NCBI GenBank assembly: GCA_018881555.1
Contig: JACAXG010000034.1
Location: 2,676,615 to 2,740,614, forward strand
Reading direction: 5' to 3'
Source of the DNA: Amblyornis subalaris
Lineage: Eukaryota; Chordata; Aves; Passeriformes; Ptilonorhynchidae
DNA: 64,000 nt
Shown here in pieces: positions 39,684-50,850 of this stretch (positions are counted from its first letter, which is position 1; each line of letters starts with the position of its first letter). The position numbers and the translations under genes are program-made. Under the pieces are notes generated by a model. That model was not told where the DNA came from. It was given only the letters and a program-made list of their open reading frames with translations, and made no database searches.

Positions 39684-41689
39684 TTTCCTGTAAAGACACA
39701 TTGAACCAGATTTTATTAATACTGGTTTTCATTACCCTTCCTTCTTTCAGACATGAGAAAGACAAACAAAAAGAATGAATCTTAAAAAAAAAGAAAAAGA
39801 GACCTGATGATTTGACTTTGCGGATCTACACTATTATTCTTTTTATCCTCGATTGTTTAGTATTTGAAGTTACAATCGTAGCAGGAATTGTTAATTTTTT
39901 TTTATCTTTTCATGGAGAGGTTTAAAAAAGTCANAAAGAACTAGAGCAGAATTTGCTAATAACAGCTATAAGTTAAAATTAAAATATAATTTATACCGGA
40001 TTTAGTNATTCCTTCTCAGCTTTCTCCACAGTGCAGATTAAGTTATCTTTACATGTTAAATCACCATAGATTTCATTGTCTTTTCAAACAGATATCTAGC
40101 AATTAAATCTAACATAACCATTGCCCAATTTTTCAACCACCCTATACTGATAGCTCCCCATCCTCTAAAAACTCCATGGTACATGAGAAAACAGCATCAT
40201 CTCTTGCAAGAGCCAGGAGGACGGATCCCTCTACAAAGCCTCTCCATCTTTGGGTCATTTTAATCTGCTGTACGTGCACGGAAGAGCTGGCGATGTCTCT
40301 GTGCCTCACCAGCTCAGTCACGCACACAAGCTGTGCTACGCAGCACCCGAATAATCTCAGTCAGCTGATGGCAGGAGTCAGCCACGTGCACAACTCAGAC
40401 CGAGAAAAGTTTCNTGGTTTGCCTGCTCCCACTCAAACACTACCAAAATGGAAATGTTTGCTCTTTAGGCTAACACATACCTTATACCAAATCATCCTTT
40501 AAAAAAATAACACGCACAAATTAAACTCTAACAAAGAGCAAAACATGGATTCTCCTTATTACAGAAAATAGATTGAAAAAACAGAAGTGACATCTTTACT
40601 TTCATGCCTTTCTTATACATATTTCTTCATAAACACAACAAAAAGTAATATTAAAAACTCATAAGTAAACTACAAATTGAGACTCATAAAAATATTCACA
40701 AAAAGGACACCAAAACAAAAGCTTGTAAATCTCTAGAAATTTTAAAAACATTGCACAAAGTGGAGTGGTGACATTAACTTCTAGAGACTCGTGCTTACAG
40801 TAGAAATATAGCACCTAGCAGTACAATATCAAACAACATATGTAACAAATGTGCTTTTAGAGCAGTTTGATATACGAAAAACAGCCTCTGGAAAAATTGC
40901 TCTGTGTAATTTTGACTAATATCACAAGAACTGTACTTTGAGGCTTTTTAATAGTAAATATAGCATAAGCATATTTGCCTTTGAGGAGGATGGGATTGCT
41001 TTCAGTTACAGAGCACCTGTTGTACCATGAGGCAAAAGGCAAGCCACCTTTTGGGCCAAATGCAGGGCTTTACAGAGCTGTCAGATATATTTCCATCTGG
41101 GACCACATCTGCAGCTTTGTTGAGAGTGAATGGGAAGCTTGGGTTTGGATTTTGTTGTTGATGTGGTTGATCTACAGGGAAGAGGGGTTTTCCCCCCTCC
41201 CCCTCAAGCAAGTTATTTCTCTCTTACTATGATATTTTTTGCAGCAGAGCCACAGTTGGAATAGGATTCTGCTCTTCCAATAATAGGAAAGTGAACGTCT
41301 TAAGTCCAAGACCAAACAGCCACAACATTTCTGCCAGAATATCTTTCCCTATTTGAACATGCTAATGCTGTTTTATCAAAAAGATAGTGATTTTTGCCAA
41401 CATCCTCAAAATTTGACAGAACATGTCACCTTAACAAAGTGTGGTCACAGAAATGTTTATGTTCTGACTTTTCTTCCTAATAGAATGTCAAAACTTTTTT
41501 TACATCTCAGATTTTTCTATATTAGGAAACCTAAACGTTCTGCAATATGGCTAATGGCAGTAGTGTTTCTCTTCAAATTTACCACAGACTTCTCACTTGA
41601 AAATGCTCTTTCAGGTTACCTGTATGTTTGTGAAGCAGGAGCACTAAGGGAGAAGATTTCCATAAAAGATGTATGTTTCAGACAATGTT

Positions 41690-41709
41690 AAAAAAAAAAA
41701 AAAAAAAAA
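41690..41709. repeat. Poly-A run (A20)
   Basis: Twenty consecutive A. It could be the tail of an old retroposed sequence, since it follows a stretch with an open frame (41353-41691), but that frame matches no gene I recognise and no target-site duplication was identified. Confidence 0.85.
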
Positions 41710-42327
41710 TCACAATTCCATGGTTTGATTCCTGATAAATCCTCATGAGCTTATTTTTAAATACATTGCCCTTGCAGCAAAGGTCTCATATACCTTTTGC
41801 CATTTCTTTGAAACTCCAGCCTAAACTTACATTGGAAACTTGGGCTTTTTTGAAAGTGTTTGAATAACCAANCCACTTTTCAGTTTCAAGAGTTAAATTC
41901 TGGAGGTCCTGTTGCTATTGAGCACACTGTACCCTCCTGCAGTCCTTATTGGAACTGCTCAGCTGCAGCAAACACCCTGCCTGTGGTATCACTTTGGGCT
42001 ACAGCACTCAGACCCTTGCCAAGGGCCCCGTCTGCAGAGGCCTGGCCTTCTCTGCTTATTGCTGGGCAGCACAGCAGAGGACNTTGGATCAGACAAACTC
42101 AGAAGAGACAGAAGCTGAACCAGGAATGGGGAACAAATTTAGATGTCGAGCCTGGTGTCAGTGAGACAGAAAGGGAGAGGAACTGTGCCTGGCAAGACTG
42201 AAACTGTCTGGGCAAAGGTATGGTCAAATAGCGATTTGGCAAGCCAGGGTAAACATTTCTGGGCATTTGAACTGAGAGTGGAAGCCTGGAGATCAACAGA
42301 AAAATGGGTATTTGATTATAAAAGTAA

Positions 42328-42343
42328 GGCATGTTAACATGCC
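42328..42343. repeat. Perfect 16-bp palindrome
   Basis: GGCATGTTAACATGCC is its own reverse complement, with two CATG cores and a central GTTAAC. It could be a dimer-binding site, but spacing does not fit two full p53-type half sites, which would overlap by 2 bp. Confidence 0.85.
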
Positions 42344-45297
42344 AACACTGTCTATGGATTAAAATTCTATACACGTGCCTATACTGGCATCCTTAATTCA
42401 GTTTCACAACTGAGAAGTTACCACCTCTGCAATATTTATAACAGTCTTTAACACAGGGTGTTGTATGGCAGAGAGATGCAGGTGGGCTACTCTGCCCGTG
42501 GAGGGCTAAAGCGCAAAGCAGGGATTCCCTGCTNCCTTCTCCCTGTCCTTGAATTAGGCAGGCATAAATTTGCTTCAACTGAAATTTCCAAGTTATGCCA
42601 AGAGGTTTGCACTTAGTTTCTTCCAATTTTTAGAGCAGCCTTAGTGCAAAATCTACCTTTTTCTATTACACTATTTAAATTGCATCTCCCTGGAGATGCA
42701 ACCAGAGCAGCTGGAGTGTGATGAGACTTCTCGCCAGCCTTAAAATGCTGTGAGGCCACGTCTGATATGCTTTTGAAATGCCAGCACTGCACATGGATTT
42801 TTCTTCCTCTTTTATGCTGCCCTAAACGATGTGATTATGACTGTGATACTATAAAGCCACTGTGTCCACAATAAAGAGTAAACATTTATGGCATAGGTTA
42901 TTAAAACNATGACAAATAGGCCAGTGCAATGTAAGTTCCTTGAGTGGGCTGAATAATAACTAGTTAAATAAGGAACAAAGATAAATTATTTATTACAGAA
43001 TCATCACAACAAGCACAAGAAAATTGCATTCACTTTAAAATGCATCTCAAGAGGCTTCAGAGCAGAAGCACGGACAATACNCAAGGAATGTGTCAGAGCA
43101 AATGTAAAAGGAACCTGTTGCAAAATGAAGTAATCACTCAACTTCGGAACATCCATGTACACACACACCCCAATCAGTTAAACACACCAGACACCAAAGT
43201 TTATGCTGAAAGTAGTAGTGGCTCAAAGGACTGAAGACTGTGGTGGCTGGGTAGATCGTCTGCCTCAGCATGCAGCCCCTGCTACTGTGTGCTGCAAGGC
43301 ACCGTGCAAGCATGGGCAAAAACTGGACTCCCTTTTAGGGTGGCATAAANGCTCTTTATGAAGTTATAAGGCTGCTTATAAGTAAAGTCTAGCTCAGACA
43401 TCAGATTAAGAAAGGTAGAGTAATAGTCATTTTCAATTACTTATTCTGGAAGAGAATGAAAGAACAGAGCAGACAGAACCCAGTATAATCAAATGCAACT
43501 TCCATTAGAAGCCTGTATTTTTCACACTCAGTCTGACAACTCAGTTCAAACAATTCAAGTTGTTTGTAATAACAAAGCAAATATTTCCAAAGATTAAAAA
43601 CCTAGAATTGNGCTTGTACTTCCATTTTTGGTCTTTTAATTAGGTTTTTCTGAAGTGCTGAAAACAGAGCAACTCTAATTAATGGCTTTCATACTTTGCT
43701 TTTTAATAATAGCTCTTAACTTCTCGACAGTTTGGAGGTTTCAGATNAAATTGGGAATGGATCAGAAAAGATTGTCTCGCTTGATTTTACTNTAACAGAA
43801 ATGAGACAAATCTAAACCTTCCCTACACAATTTGATCTCATGAGNTTCTCACCTTGATCATGGTTCTGATAAGAATTTATATTAAAATCTCACCCTCTTT
43901 TTTGAAGTAGACTCAGTTAATTTTTCACTCTAACTCAGTACATGACCTTGGATGAAGAAATCACCCAATCTTCTGACAGATGCAGCTTAACTTTTAAAAA
44001 AATATACAAAAGCACACACACACCAATATAGAACAATTTCCATGTCTATAGTGTACCAGGACAGAGTAAGTTATTTAGCCTTTCAATTTTTAACGGTGAT
44101 CGTAAGCATATTTTACATAACAGTTTCTTCAGGATAAGGAATTTGTACTTTGTGTAAAGCAGTGATGATATAAACAACCAACAATAAAAGGAGGCACTGG
44201 TGTGGTTAGGCCTAAAACCCAGTGCTCCTTCCTCAGTATTTCTGCAGATCTTGAATCACTACTCAGCATTACATTTGTTCCTTTCTTCTTTAAGGAGGCN
44301 GGGAGAAAGGTTGAGGAAGATGGCACAAGCAAGAAAGCAAGAAAAAGGAGCAGGGGAGAGAAAGTGGGACGACAAATCAATAAAGCAAATTTTCCCTAGC
44401 AGCAAAAATAGCTGACAGATCTGCTTCCCAAAGAACACTGAAAATTACTTTGTGAGTAAAAGCAGCAGAGAAGATAAGTCAACTTGAAGGACTCATGGGA
44501 GAGCGGTTATTGACAGATACGCAGATGATGTAACTGCTCAAGATGAGCAGGTTTTTCTTTTATCTCAATAAAGCCCTTTTGGATGAAAAGATTGGAAAGA
44601 CAGGTATGAGACAATAGCATAAAGCCTGTTCCTAACTTATGTAATTTTGTATAAAGAAGCATTGATGTATGACATGTAAAACAAATGCATTGAATGCTGA
44701 AAATAAACTATTACAGAGAACAAATTATGTACACTCCCAACAATAAAGGAACTTAATATTTGATGAAATACACTTCGTCTGCTGAAGAAATCCACTGATT
44801 TTCCAAAAGGCTGAATATATGTGTTTAAGAAAATATTTACTACTCTTTTATATAAATTAGCTGATAGAATGTCATCTTAAATTGTCCCGTTTACACTTCT
44901 CATCTGCCTCTTGCTCCAAGTGTGATCTCTTATGCCATTTGAACAGGAAAAAAANCTAGCATGCACTTCCTCTCTTCCAGCTCCTACTGCATTATGTATC
45001 CCATGACACATTCCCTTCAGCCATTCTGGTACCCTCTTAAGAGGGCTCTTCAGCATCAAATGGTTTGGGTTTTGTTTTGGAAGGNTTTTGGCTTGGTTTA
45101 TTTTGCTGTTACTGAAAAACATGAGACAAGACTGATGACAGGGGAATGCATACAGTAATGGGAGGGTAAAGAGATGGTATTTTCTCTATTTCCATTCATA
45201 GACGGTTTTATGAGCTTTAAAATGAAGTTTTAGCNTAATAGAGCAGCATATTGGTACCATTATCTCTATGGGAAATATTCTTTAACAAACCTCACAG

Positions 45298-45403
45298 ATA
45301 TCTAAAACCTATCTTAACCCACACTGGCCCACCTCTCACAACAACATTACCTGAATGGTGCAGTCCTGTTGCCAGGCTTCTGACCAGCCCCAGCGCATAT
45401 GGG
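45298..45403 (+). CDS. SLC9A9: SLC9A9 penultimate coding exon (NHE9 tail)
   Basis: This 106-bp exon begins with the third base of the split lysine codon and then encodes 35 residues: [20 protein letters not shown] followed by [15 protein letters not shown]. The [12 protein letters not shown] block is a hallmark of the organellar exchangers NHE6, NHE7 and NHE9, and the EWC-P-RLLTSP form is that of NHE9 rather than NHE6, which has ACCGPIARCLTSP at the same place. The acceptor CCTCACAG at 45290-45297 has only a modest pyrimidine tract. The donor GGG|GTAAGTACC is strong. The exon ends in phase 0, matching the next exon. The segment is cytosolic. Reading on into the intron would add VSTQLG and stop, a possible intron-retention product. 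Confidence 0.96.
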
Positions 45404-45914
45404 GTAAGTACCCAGCTTGGTTAATTGTGTTCAGGGTGCTATCCAAAACCTGCCACTTTGGATTCAACACTTTGGTATAGTCCCTTTTCTAAAATTTTTT
45501 ACTTTTAATGCTAAGACTTACACAATTTCTTCAGAGTTGTGAAGAAAAGGTCTCAGAATGTGCATTTTCATGAATGGCCACTAAATACTATCAGCTTCAA
45601 ATATGAGTGACAAATTCTAAGTAATTCAGCCAGATACAGAAAGTATTGGCTTTCCACCCGCAANATTTAAGCGCTGAAATTATCTAAAACATCTGAAGGG
45701 TAGGTTATATTTCTCAACACTGCTTGAGAGCAGAACATGGTGAGCAACTATTGGTTTTAATCAACGAGATGGTAAATGAACATCTGAGAAAATAAGCACA
45801 TAATGAAATAAAATTAAAATGAAATTGCGTCAGACTAGTTGTTCATTTAAGCTTTAAAAAAAATCCCCCTCAAGAGTCTTTCTTCCACAGACCTTTTTCT
45901 TTGTTTGAATACAG
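45404..45914 (+). other. SLC9A9: Short last SLC9A9 intron (511 bp)
   Basis: Donor GTAAGT at 45404 and acceptor AATACAG at 45914 after a T-rich tract. A second acceptor-like CTTCCACAG ends at 45890; using it would add 24 bases containing an in-frame TGA. If the intron is kept, translation stops at TAA 45422-45424 after six extra codons. Contains one ambiguous base at 45664 and otherwise no feature seen. Confidence 0.92.
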
Positions 45915-46136
45915 GATCCCCTGAAGGATGGCGACACAGATTGTATCATCAATAATGATGAATTGACTGAAAACTATGAATCGTCTGCTCACGTGCCAGT
46001 GCCAGCACAGGACAGCACAGGCTCCATCCAGGCTACAGGCAAGGAAGACATTCAGGAAGGAGACCTAGGACTGGGAGGGTACAAACTCCAGCTTCAACAC
46101 ACTGCAGGTCAACNCCAGATGAATTCACTGGCATGA
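45915..46136 (+). CDS. SLC9A9: SLC9A9 last coding exon (NHE9 C-terminus and stop)
   Basis: Encodes the final 73 residues and the TGA stop at 46134-46136, starting in phase 0. It opens DPLKDGDTDCIINNDELTEN, then a variable Ser/Pro/Gln-rich linker (about residues 22-42), then KEDIQEGDLGLGGYKLQLQ and the end QMNSLA. The EGDLGLGGY-L motif near the C-terminus is the signature that identifies NHE9; the mammalian protein, as I remember it, ends soon after the same motif, so this one has a slightly longer tail. Acidic early segment and conserved end flanking a loose linker fit a disordered cytosolic regulatory tail. The tails of organellar exchangers are reported to bind RACK1. The base at 46114 is ambiguous (codon CNC at residue 67 of the exon), and the change would alter the amino acid. 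Acceptor TTTGAATACAG is well formed. Confidence 0.97.
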   Translation, partial: DPLKDGDTDCIINNDELTENYESSAHVPVPAQDSTGSIQATGKEDIQEGDLGLGGYKLQLQHTAGQXQMNSLA

Positions 46137-47138
46137 GCAGTGTAATGTTGATCACAAGCAAGAAGACTAAAACAAAGAAACAAAAACATCCTATTACATG
46201 AATGAGAGGTCAGAAAAAATGTACTAAGCACAAAAATCAAAGAAAACTTAGATTTCACCAACTCAACGCCTGCTCCTCCCAGGAAAGGGGTTTGCTATCA
46301 TATCCATATATCTACAACCATATGCAGGTTTTCTGACTGTAGCAGTTTTTAATGTAAAGACATAGGGCAGTACCAGCCCACTGTAAATGCAGTACAGTCA
46401 TGTGTTATCTCAGCACTTGAGTGTACCAGGCCCCTGTACACAGGCCTTTGAATGTTGCTTAGTCTTCAGTAAGTTGGAATGGAGAGAAATACCTTCCTAA
46501 CATTCATGCTNACATGATGAAATCTCTTTTATACAGCTCAGTAGCTATTACATTTACAAGGAAGAAGCAGAAGATTCTTTGTCCAAAGAGTATGTGATGG
46601 GAAAACGCTTAAAACATGCATTGCAGCACCTCAGTCTTGATAGATAAAGCTCCTTCATGCTCGCAGTATAGACTTTTCCTGACACCCAGCCAAACACTTG
46701 CTTTCTAAATGCACCTTATAGCCTAGTCCACAGAGGGTTTCGCTAGGCAGCCACAAACTGGACATTGATAGTAGGAGACATTGAAGTGTATGAAATCAGC
46801 AACAAACACCCTTCATGGCAGCACTGAACGGGCACAACCACTGTTTAAAAACAGCAGTTATTCCACAAGGCATTTATCATTACAGCTTGCCAACACACNA
46901 AGCTTAAATAGAGGGAAACGTTTTGTTGTTTTGAAAGATCTTTCTAAATGTATGCTTTGATTTAAGAACTCAAATGTTTCTTTTTTTATTGTTTAAAAAG
47001 AGTTGTTTCTAATCAAATATTTCTGCAAAACAGTTGTATCTTAAGACTGCCTGCTCCAAGGATAAATTTGTCTGTCTCTCTGCTCATGCTGGGCTCTCAA
47101 TGTCACACTAGAAATGATAACTGTGGTGGTTAGATATT

Positions 47139-47170
47139 TAAAAAAAAAAAAAAAGAAAAAAAAGAGAAAG
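47139..47170. repeat. A-rich tract in the UTR
   Basis: A16 followed by G and more A/G-rich sequence. Confidence 0.85.
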
Positions 47171-47549
47171 AGGTATCAAAGTGTTAATTGTCCTGCATAA
47201 ACACTATAAATGGATAAACAACTGCTCAGCCATATATACAGCTGGCTGCCATATACTATCAAGCATTAGTACAGATCAACTTTGGCACATATCAGCTAAG
47301 CCGTGCAAAACCAGGGATAGAGGCAGGCTTCTGTTGTTAGAGCATGTGCCTTTACTCACTGCAGAAGTTTCGACTAACTATGCATGATGATGTTCCTACT
47401 AAGAAAGTCAAAACATCAGGAGTTTTAAGTAAGATCATTCTTAGTATACAAAGACAATGGGCAAGAAAGAAATTTGTGATCTAGAAGAATACAAATCAAG
47501 CCATCTCCATTAACAGTCCTAAAGATGAATAGGTCTTAACTTCACCATA

Positions 47550-47555
47550 AATAAA
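47550..47555 (+). terminator. SLC9A9: Candidate SLC9A9 polyadenylation signal
   Basis: AATAAA, the first canonical signal after the stop codon, followed about 30 bases later by a T-rich stretch (47585-47602) that could be the downstream element. Cleavage would be expected near 47567-47582. Confidence 0.55.
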
Positions 47556-48187
47556 GCCTAACATACAAATGCAAATATAATCAAGTTTTAGTCATTCTTT
47601 TCCAGGGTAATTAATTTCCAGTTNTTTGTGACTCTAGAACAGCCATTTTAAACATAAATTTGAACACAATGGAGTTGTATGTGCTGTTACAAAAGATCAG
47701 AAGCTTAAACTGGCATTTTATTTTCTCCTAAACTCTAATCAAGGAACTTCAAAGGATCGCAATCCCCATGTGCTTTAAAACAAATAATATTCAGGCACGA
47801 TAACAAGTTCTTAGAAGAACTAATGAATTTCCAACTCCGTGCTTTGCTTTGTTTAGCTGCATGGGCTGAGAAAAGATGCACAGCAGGTTGCAAGGAGGAA
47901 TGGAGAATGGATAAGGAGGGAAGTTTTTGTGGCCATGTACTGTGCACTGCCGAGCTTGCAGTGGGAAACAGCAGAGAACAGAGGCAGGAGAAGGTAGCAG
48001 AGAGACGCTGGAGTGAGGTGAATATGTGGCAACACAGCAAGAAGCTATGAGGGGTAGGTGCTAACACCAACCTGGCTTCAGTAGCCAGTTTCTGGTTGCA
48101 ATATTTGAAAGTATTGAGGGCATGTCACCAGGCTTCCTAAGCTTTTTGGGAAGAATGAATTCCAGTACTTAGGTTANAGTGGAAATC

Positions 48188-48193
48188 AATAAA
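48188..48193 (+). terminator. Second AATAAA, possible alternative poly(A) signal
   Basis: Canonical hexamer in AATCAATAAAGTGC, about 640 bp after the first. Could serve a longer 3' UTR or be chance in AT-rich sequence. Confidence 0.25.
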
Positions 48194-49744
48194 GTGCTAA
48201 GTATTATGAAGATGCAAAGCTGTTTTCCACAACTGCTACATGAACTGGAAATGACAAGCTCTTCAACAGTTCTGCTCTCAGATTCTGCTCTGAAATGCAT
48301 CCTGCAGCACACTGTACGGGGGGGTTACTGATTTATTTATTGTGCCTATGTCCAGGTTTCTCACATTTGTACAATGTGATAAATGGAGAGCTCTGGGGTC
48401 TGAAATTCTCTGTTTATGAAAAAAGTCTGCAGCAAATACTTTTCACACTGTTCTACCCCGATGCCTTAAAGGGCTACTTTACTTGGTAAAGAAAGTCATC
48501 CCTTATGACACACAAGTTGTACTTCACATCTTCACAGGTCAGATGTTTATGCTAAGACTGCTGCAAAGAGGCTGAATCAGTGGTCCCAGCAGGAAGAGTA
48601 TTTGTCATCTGGGACCATGCTCAGCAACAAAAGTATCACCGGCTTTTAGGAAAACTGGTAATATGAACTGCAAGCAAACCTGAAGCTTCTGCTAAATGGC
48701 AATAAGAGTCTCAATTGTCCATTACACTCACCATTTCCCAATTTTAAGATGCTCTTTTCATGACACACAGATCAAGAGAGTTAAAACAACCGAGCAGATT
48801 ATATATTTGTATTCAAGAAGAAATTACTGACAACTAGTAATTCTGCATGACTGTTTAAACAGAGTAATGGATGTTAAGAGAGGCCTTTAATGTTAATTTA
48901 CAGTTCATACACTGGAGATTTAAACTGCTCAATATCACAGTGTTTGACTGAATGTGCAAGTCACTCATGATAAATGTGAAACTACTCTTCCTATCTGACT
49001 TAATCTAATAAAACACTGCTTGGAAAATGAAATATAATATATATTGTCAAAACGTAGTGACTACATACTCAGTATGAAGGCCGAAATGTGAGGAAAGGCG
49101 GAAATCTGCAATATTGCTAAACCTTTCAGGCTTCAGAAGTAATAACTGACATTTTATACTGAACTATGGATAGCATTTGGCTAAGGTTGAGAGCAGTGGA
49201 ACGAATCTTCACTATACAGCAGAGCCAGTCCAAAAAGGCACTGTACTAAAAACATCAGATCACTATGATAACTTTCTCAGAGAAGTACAACATTTGGTAA
49301 CTTCACTGAAAACTGGGGCCATTGGAAGTAAACATTTGTGTTACCGCGTTAAAAGCTCAAACTTTTCCATAGTAACCACTTTAGGGCTATCTCCAAGCTG
49401 ATTAACCCTGTGCATAACTTAAGCCACTAAACTCATCGCCTTGAAGCCNTGAGAGCAGTTCACACCCTTTCCACCTAGCAACTTATTCAAATGCCTTGCT
49501 GAGCTGAGGCTAGGCTGTTCAATAGGTCTCTTTCCTTTTTTCCTCTGTATTTTGCTATCAGCCATCAAGTAACAGGAGCCCTGTAACACCCAGAGTGCTG
49601 TGTNCATTTGGGTACAACATAAATGCAGCAATATACAGAAGTGTGTTTTAGATGCAAATGAGCATTACATGTGTGCTTTCAAAATTCTTTGCTTTCACGG
49701 AGATCGAGAATTCTTAGGATACAAATATCAACTATAAACTTCAG

Positions 49745-49832
49745 AGAACCAAGACAGCATCCTAAAAGCCATTGTAGAGATTAGAAAATACTACTTCCAA
49801 CTCAGCATATTCTATGACTCTATGATTCTATA
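49745..49832 (+). mobile_element. Probable CR1 3' tail, heavily decayed
   Basis: Ends in ATTCTATGACTCTATGATTC near 49809, the octamer-type terminal repeat of CR1, preceded by TACTTCCAACTCAGCA, like the TTCCAAC that precedes CR1 tails. Only a short end is left and the body is too diverged to place. Confidence 0.55.
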
Positions 49833-50839
49833 CTTCTAAAGACAACATTTTTTTCCCCTACCTCCTTCTAGCAAAATGGAAAATAGCCTTTTTTTGACAT
49901 CTTAAAGCAAACCAGTTCTGAGNATTTTAAATAACTTAATACAAGCAAGCTCCTCTCTGGCAATATAATCCCAACAGACATGAGTTCTGCTTAGTGAACT
50001 GTAAAGGACTCATCAAAATTTTATTTTAGAAACAGTCTTTCAAAACTTGAAAATTCTCTAGTTGACCCAAATTTTCTAGGCAAATATTAGTTTATCCCAC
50101 AGCCTTGGTCCCACTACCTATCAGTTTTCAAATCATGAAATCCCATCCTTCCTTTAGCTTTAGGTACACATTAGTATTCAGGAGAGTTAGACAAAACAGC
50201 TGGACAGGTTTCCTTGAATACCAGTTCATGGTTGGGTTTTGTTCTTGTTAACCCATACATTTTTTACNTCATGATCGCATAGTGGAATGCGAGTTACTGA
50301 ACAGTACAAAAGAAAACTTTGTAGTACTTATCTCTTTTTCTTCATGCCTTTCACGTGATTAAAAGAAAAAGACTCCCTAGTGCAATGATGGGCATTAGCC
50401 NAGTAAATATCCCCTTCAAGAGCCTTGTGGTGCAAGTCACACTTCCAGTTTTAAAACTGCCTACTGAACATCCTGGCATGTGTTTAAAAACACAGACTGA
50501 TTCTTCAAAAACCAAAACAATGTCAGTCAGCTCCATGGTGCCAACCTATGGCCCAGGTTTGTCTTTCCTCTATGAAAAAGGNACTTTCCTACAGTTACCC
50601 CAAGGTGCATCAGGTCTCAATCCCCAACTTTGGCTCTGTTCCTAACAGCTCCTGGGCACCACCAGCAAGGGCCCACTGCAGCTGCACTACTAAAAAAGCC
50701 ACCAGCCAAGATTGTCTCATACTTCCACGGAATTCCACAGGAAAAACCCACAGCCTTCATGTTTCCAGTTAGGAAATTGGAATTCCAGCCCTTCCAGCTT
50801 TCCCATTGTAAACAACTACATTGGCTTCCTCTCACTCTG

Positions 50840-50850
50840 CCCCCCCCCCC
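50840..50850. repeat. C11 homopolymer
   Basis: Eleven consecutive C. Confidence 0.9.

Larger units (their letters stand above)
3192..45297 (+). other. SLC9A9: Large SLC9A9 intron (~42.1 kb)
   Basis: This intron joins the exon ending at 3191 (donor GTATCC) to the exon starting at 45298 (acceptor CCTCACAG). The split lysine codon AA|A is restored across it, giving FDHK-YLKPIL, which fits the family. Long introns are usual in this gene. The content is described in separate block entries. No exon, tRNA, rRNA or small nuclear RNA was recognised inside it. An alternative exon cannot be ruled out by eye. Confidence 0.85.
33000..45297. other. SLC9A9: Intron block: T-rich, ambiguous-base-rich, G/T-rich tract
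   Basis: No exon is seen until 45298. The block includes G-runs near 34051-34070, a 17-bp tandem pair at 37433-37466, a G/T-rich tract with a quadruplex-type motif at 38936-39060, a (GACA)n repeat at 39664-39683, a patch with several CpG at 40190-40420, a poly-A run at 41690-41709, a GC-richer patch near 41900-42120 and a 16-bp palindrome at 42328-42343. The plus-strand open frame at 38059-38460 (133 codons) is AT-driven, contains no recognised motif and is probably chance. Single ambiguous bases are denser here than in the outer parts of the window. Confidence 0.6.
46137..47575 (+). other. SLC9A9: Probable SLC9A9 3' UTR
   Basis: Non-coding sequence after the stop, up to the first canonical polyadenylation signal at 47550. 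No earlier AATAAA or ATTAAA was found by eye, so the UTR is about 1.4 kb if this site is used. It contains an A-rich run at 47139-47170 that could confuse oligo-dT-primed reads. The true end is inferred; later signals at 48188 and 49007 could extend it. Confidence 0.65.
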
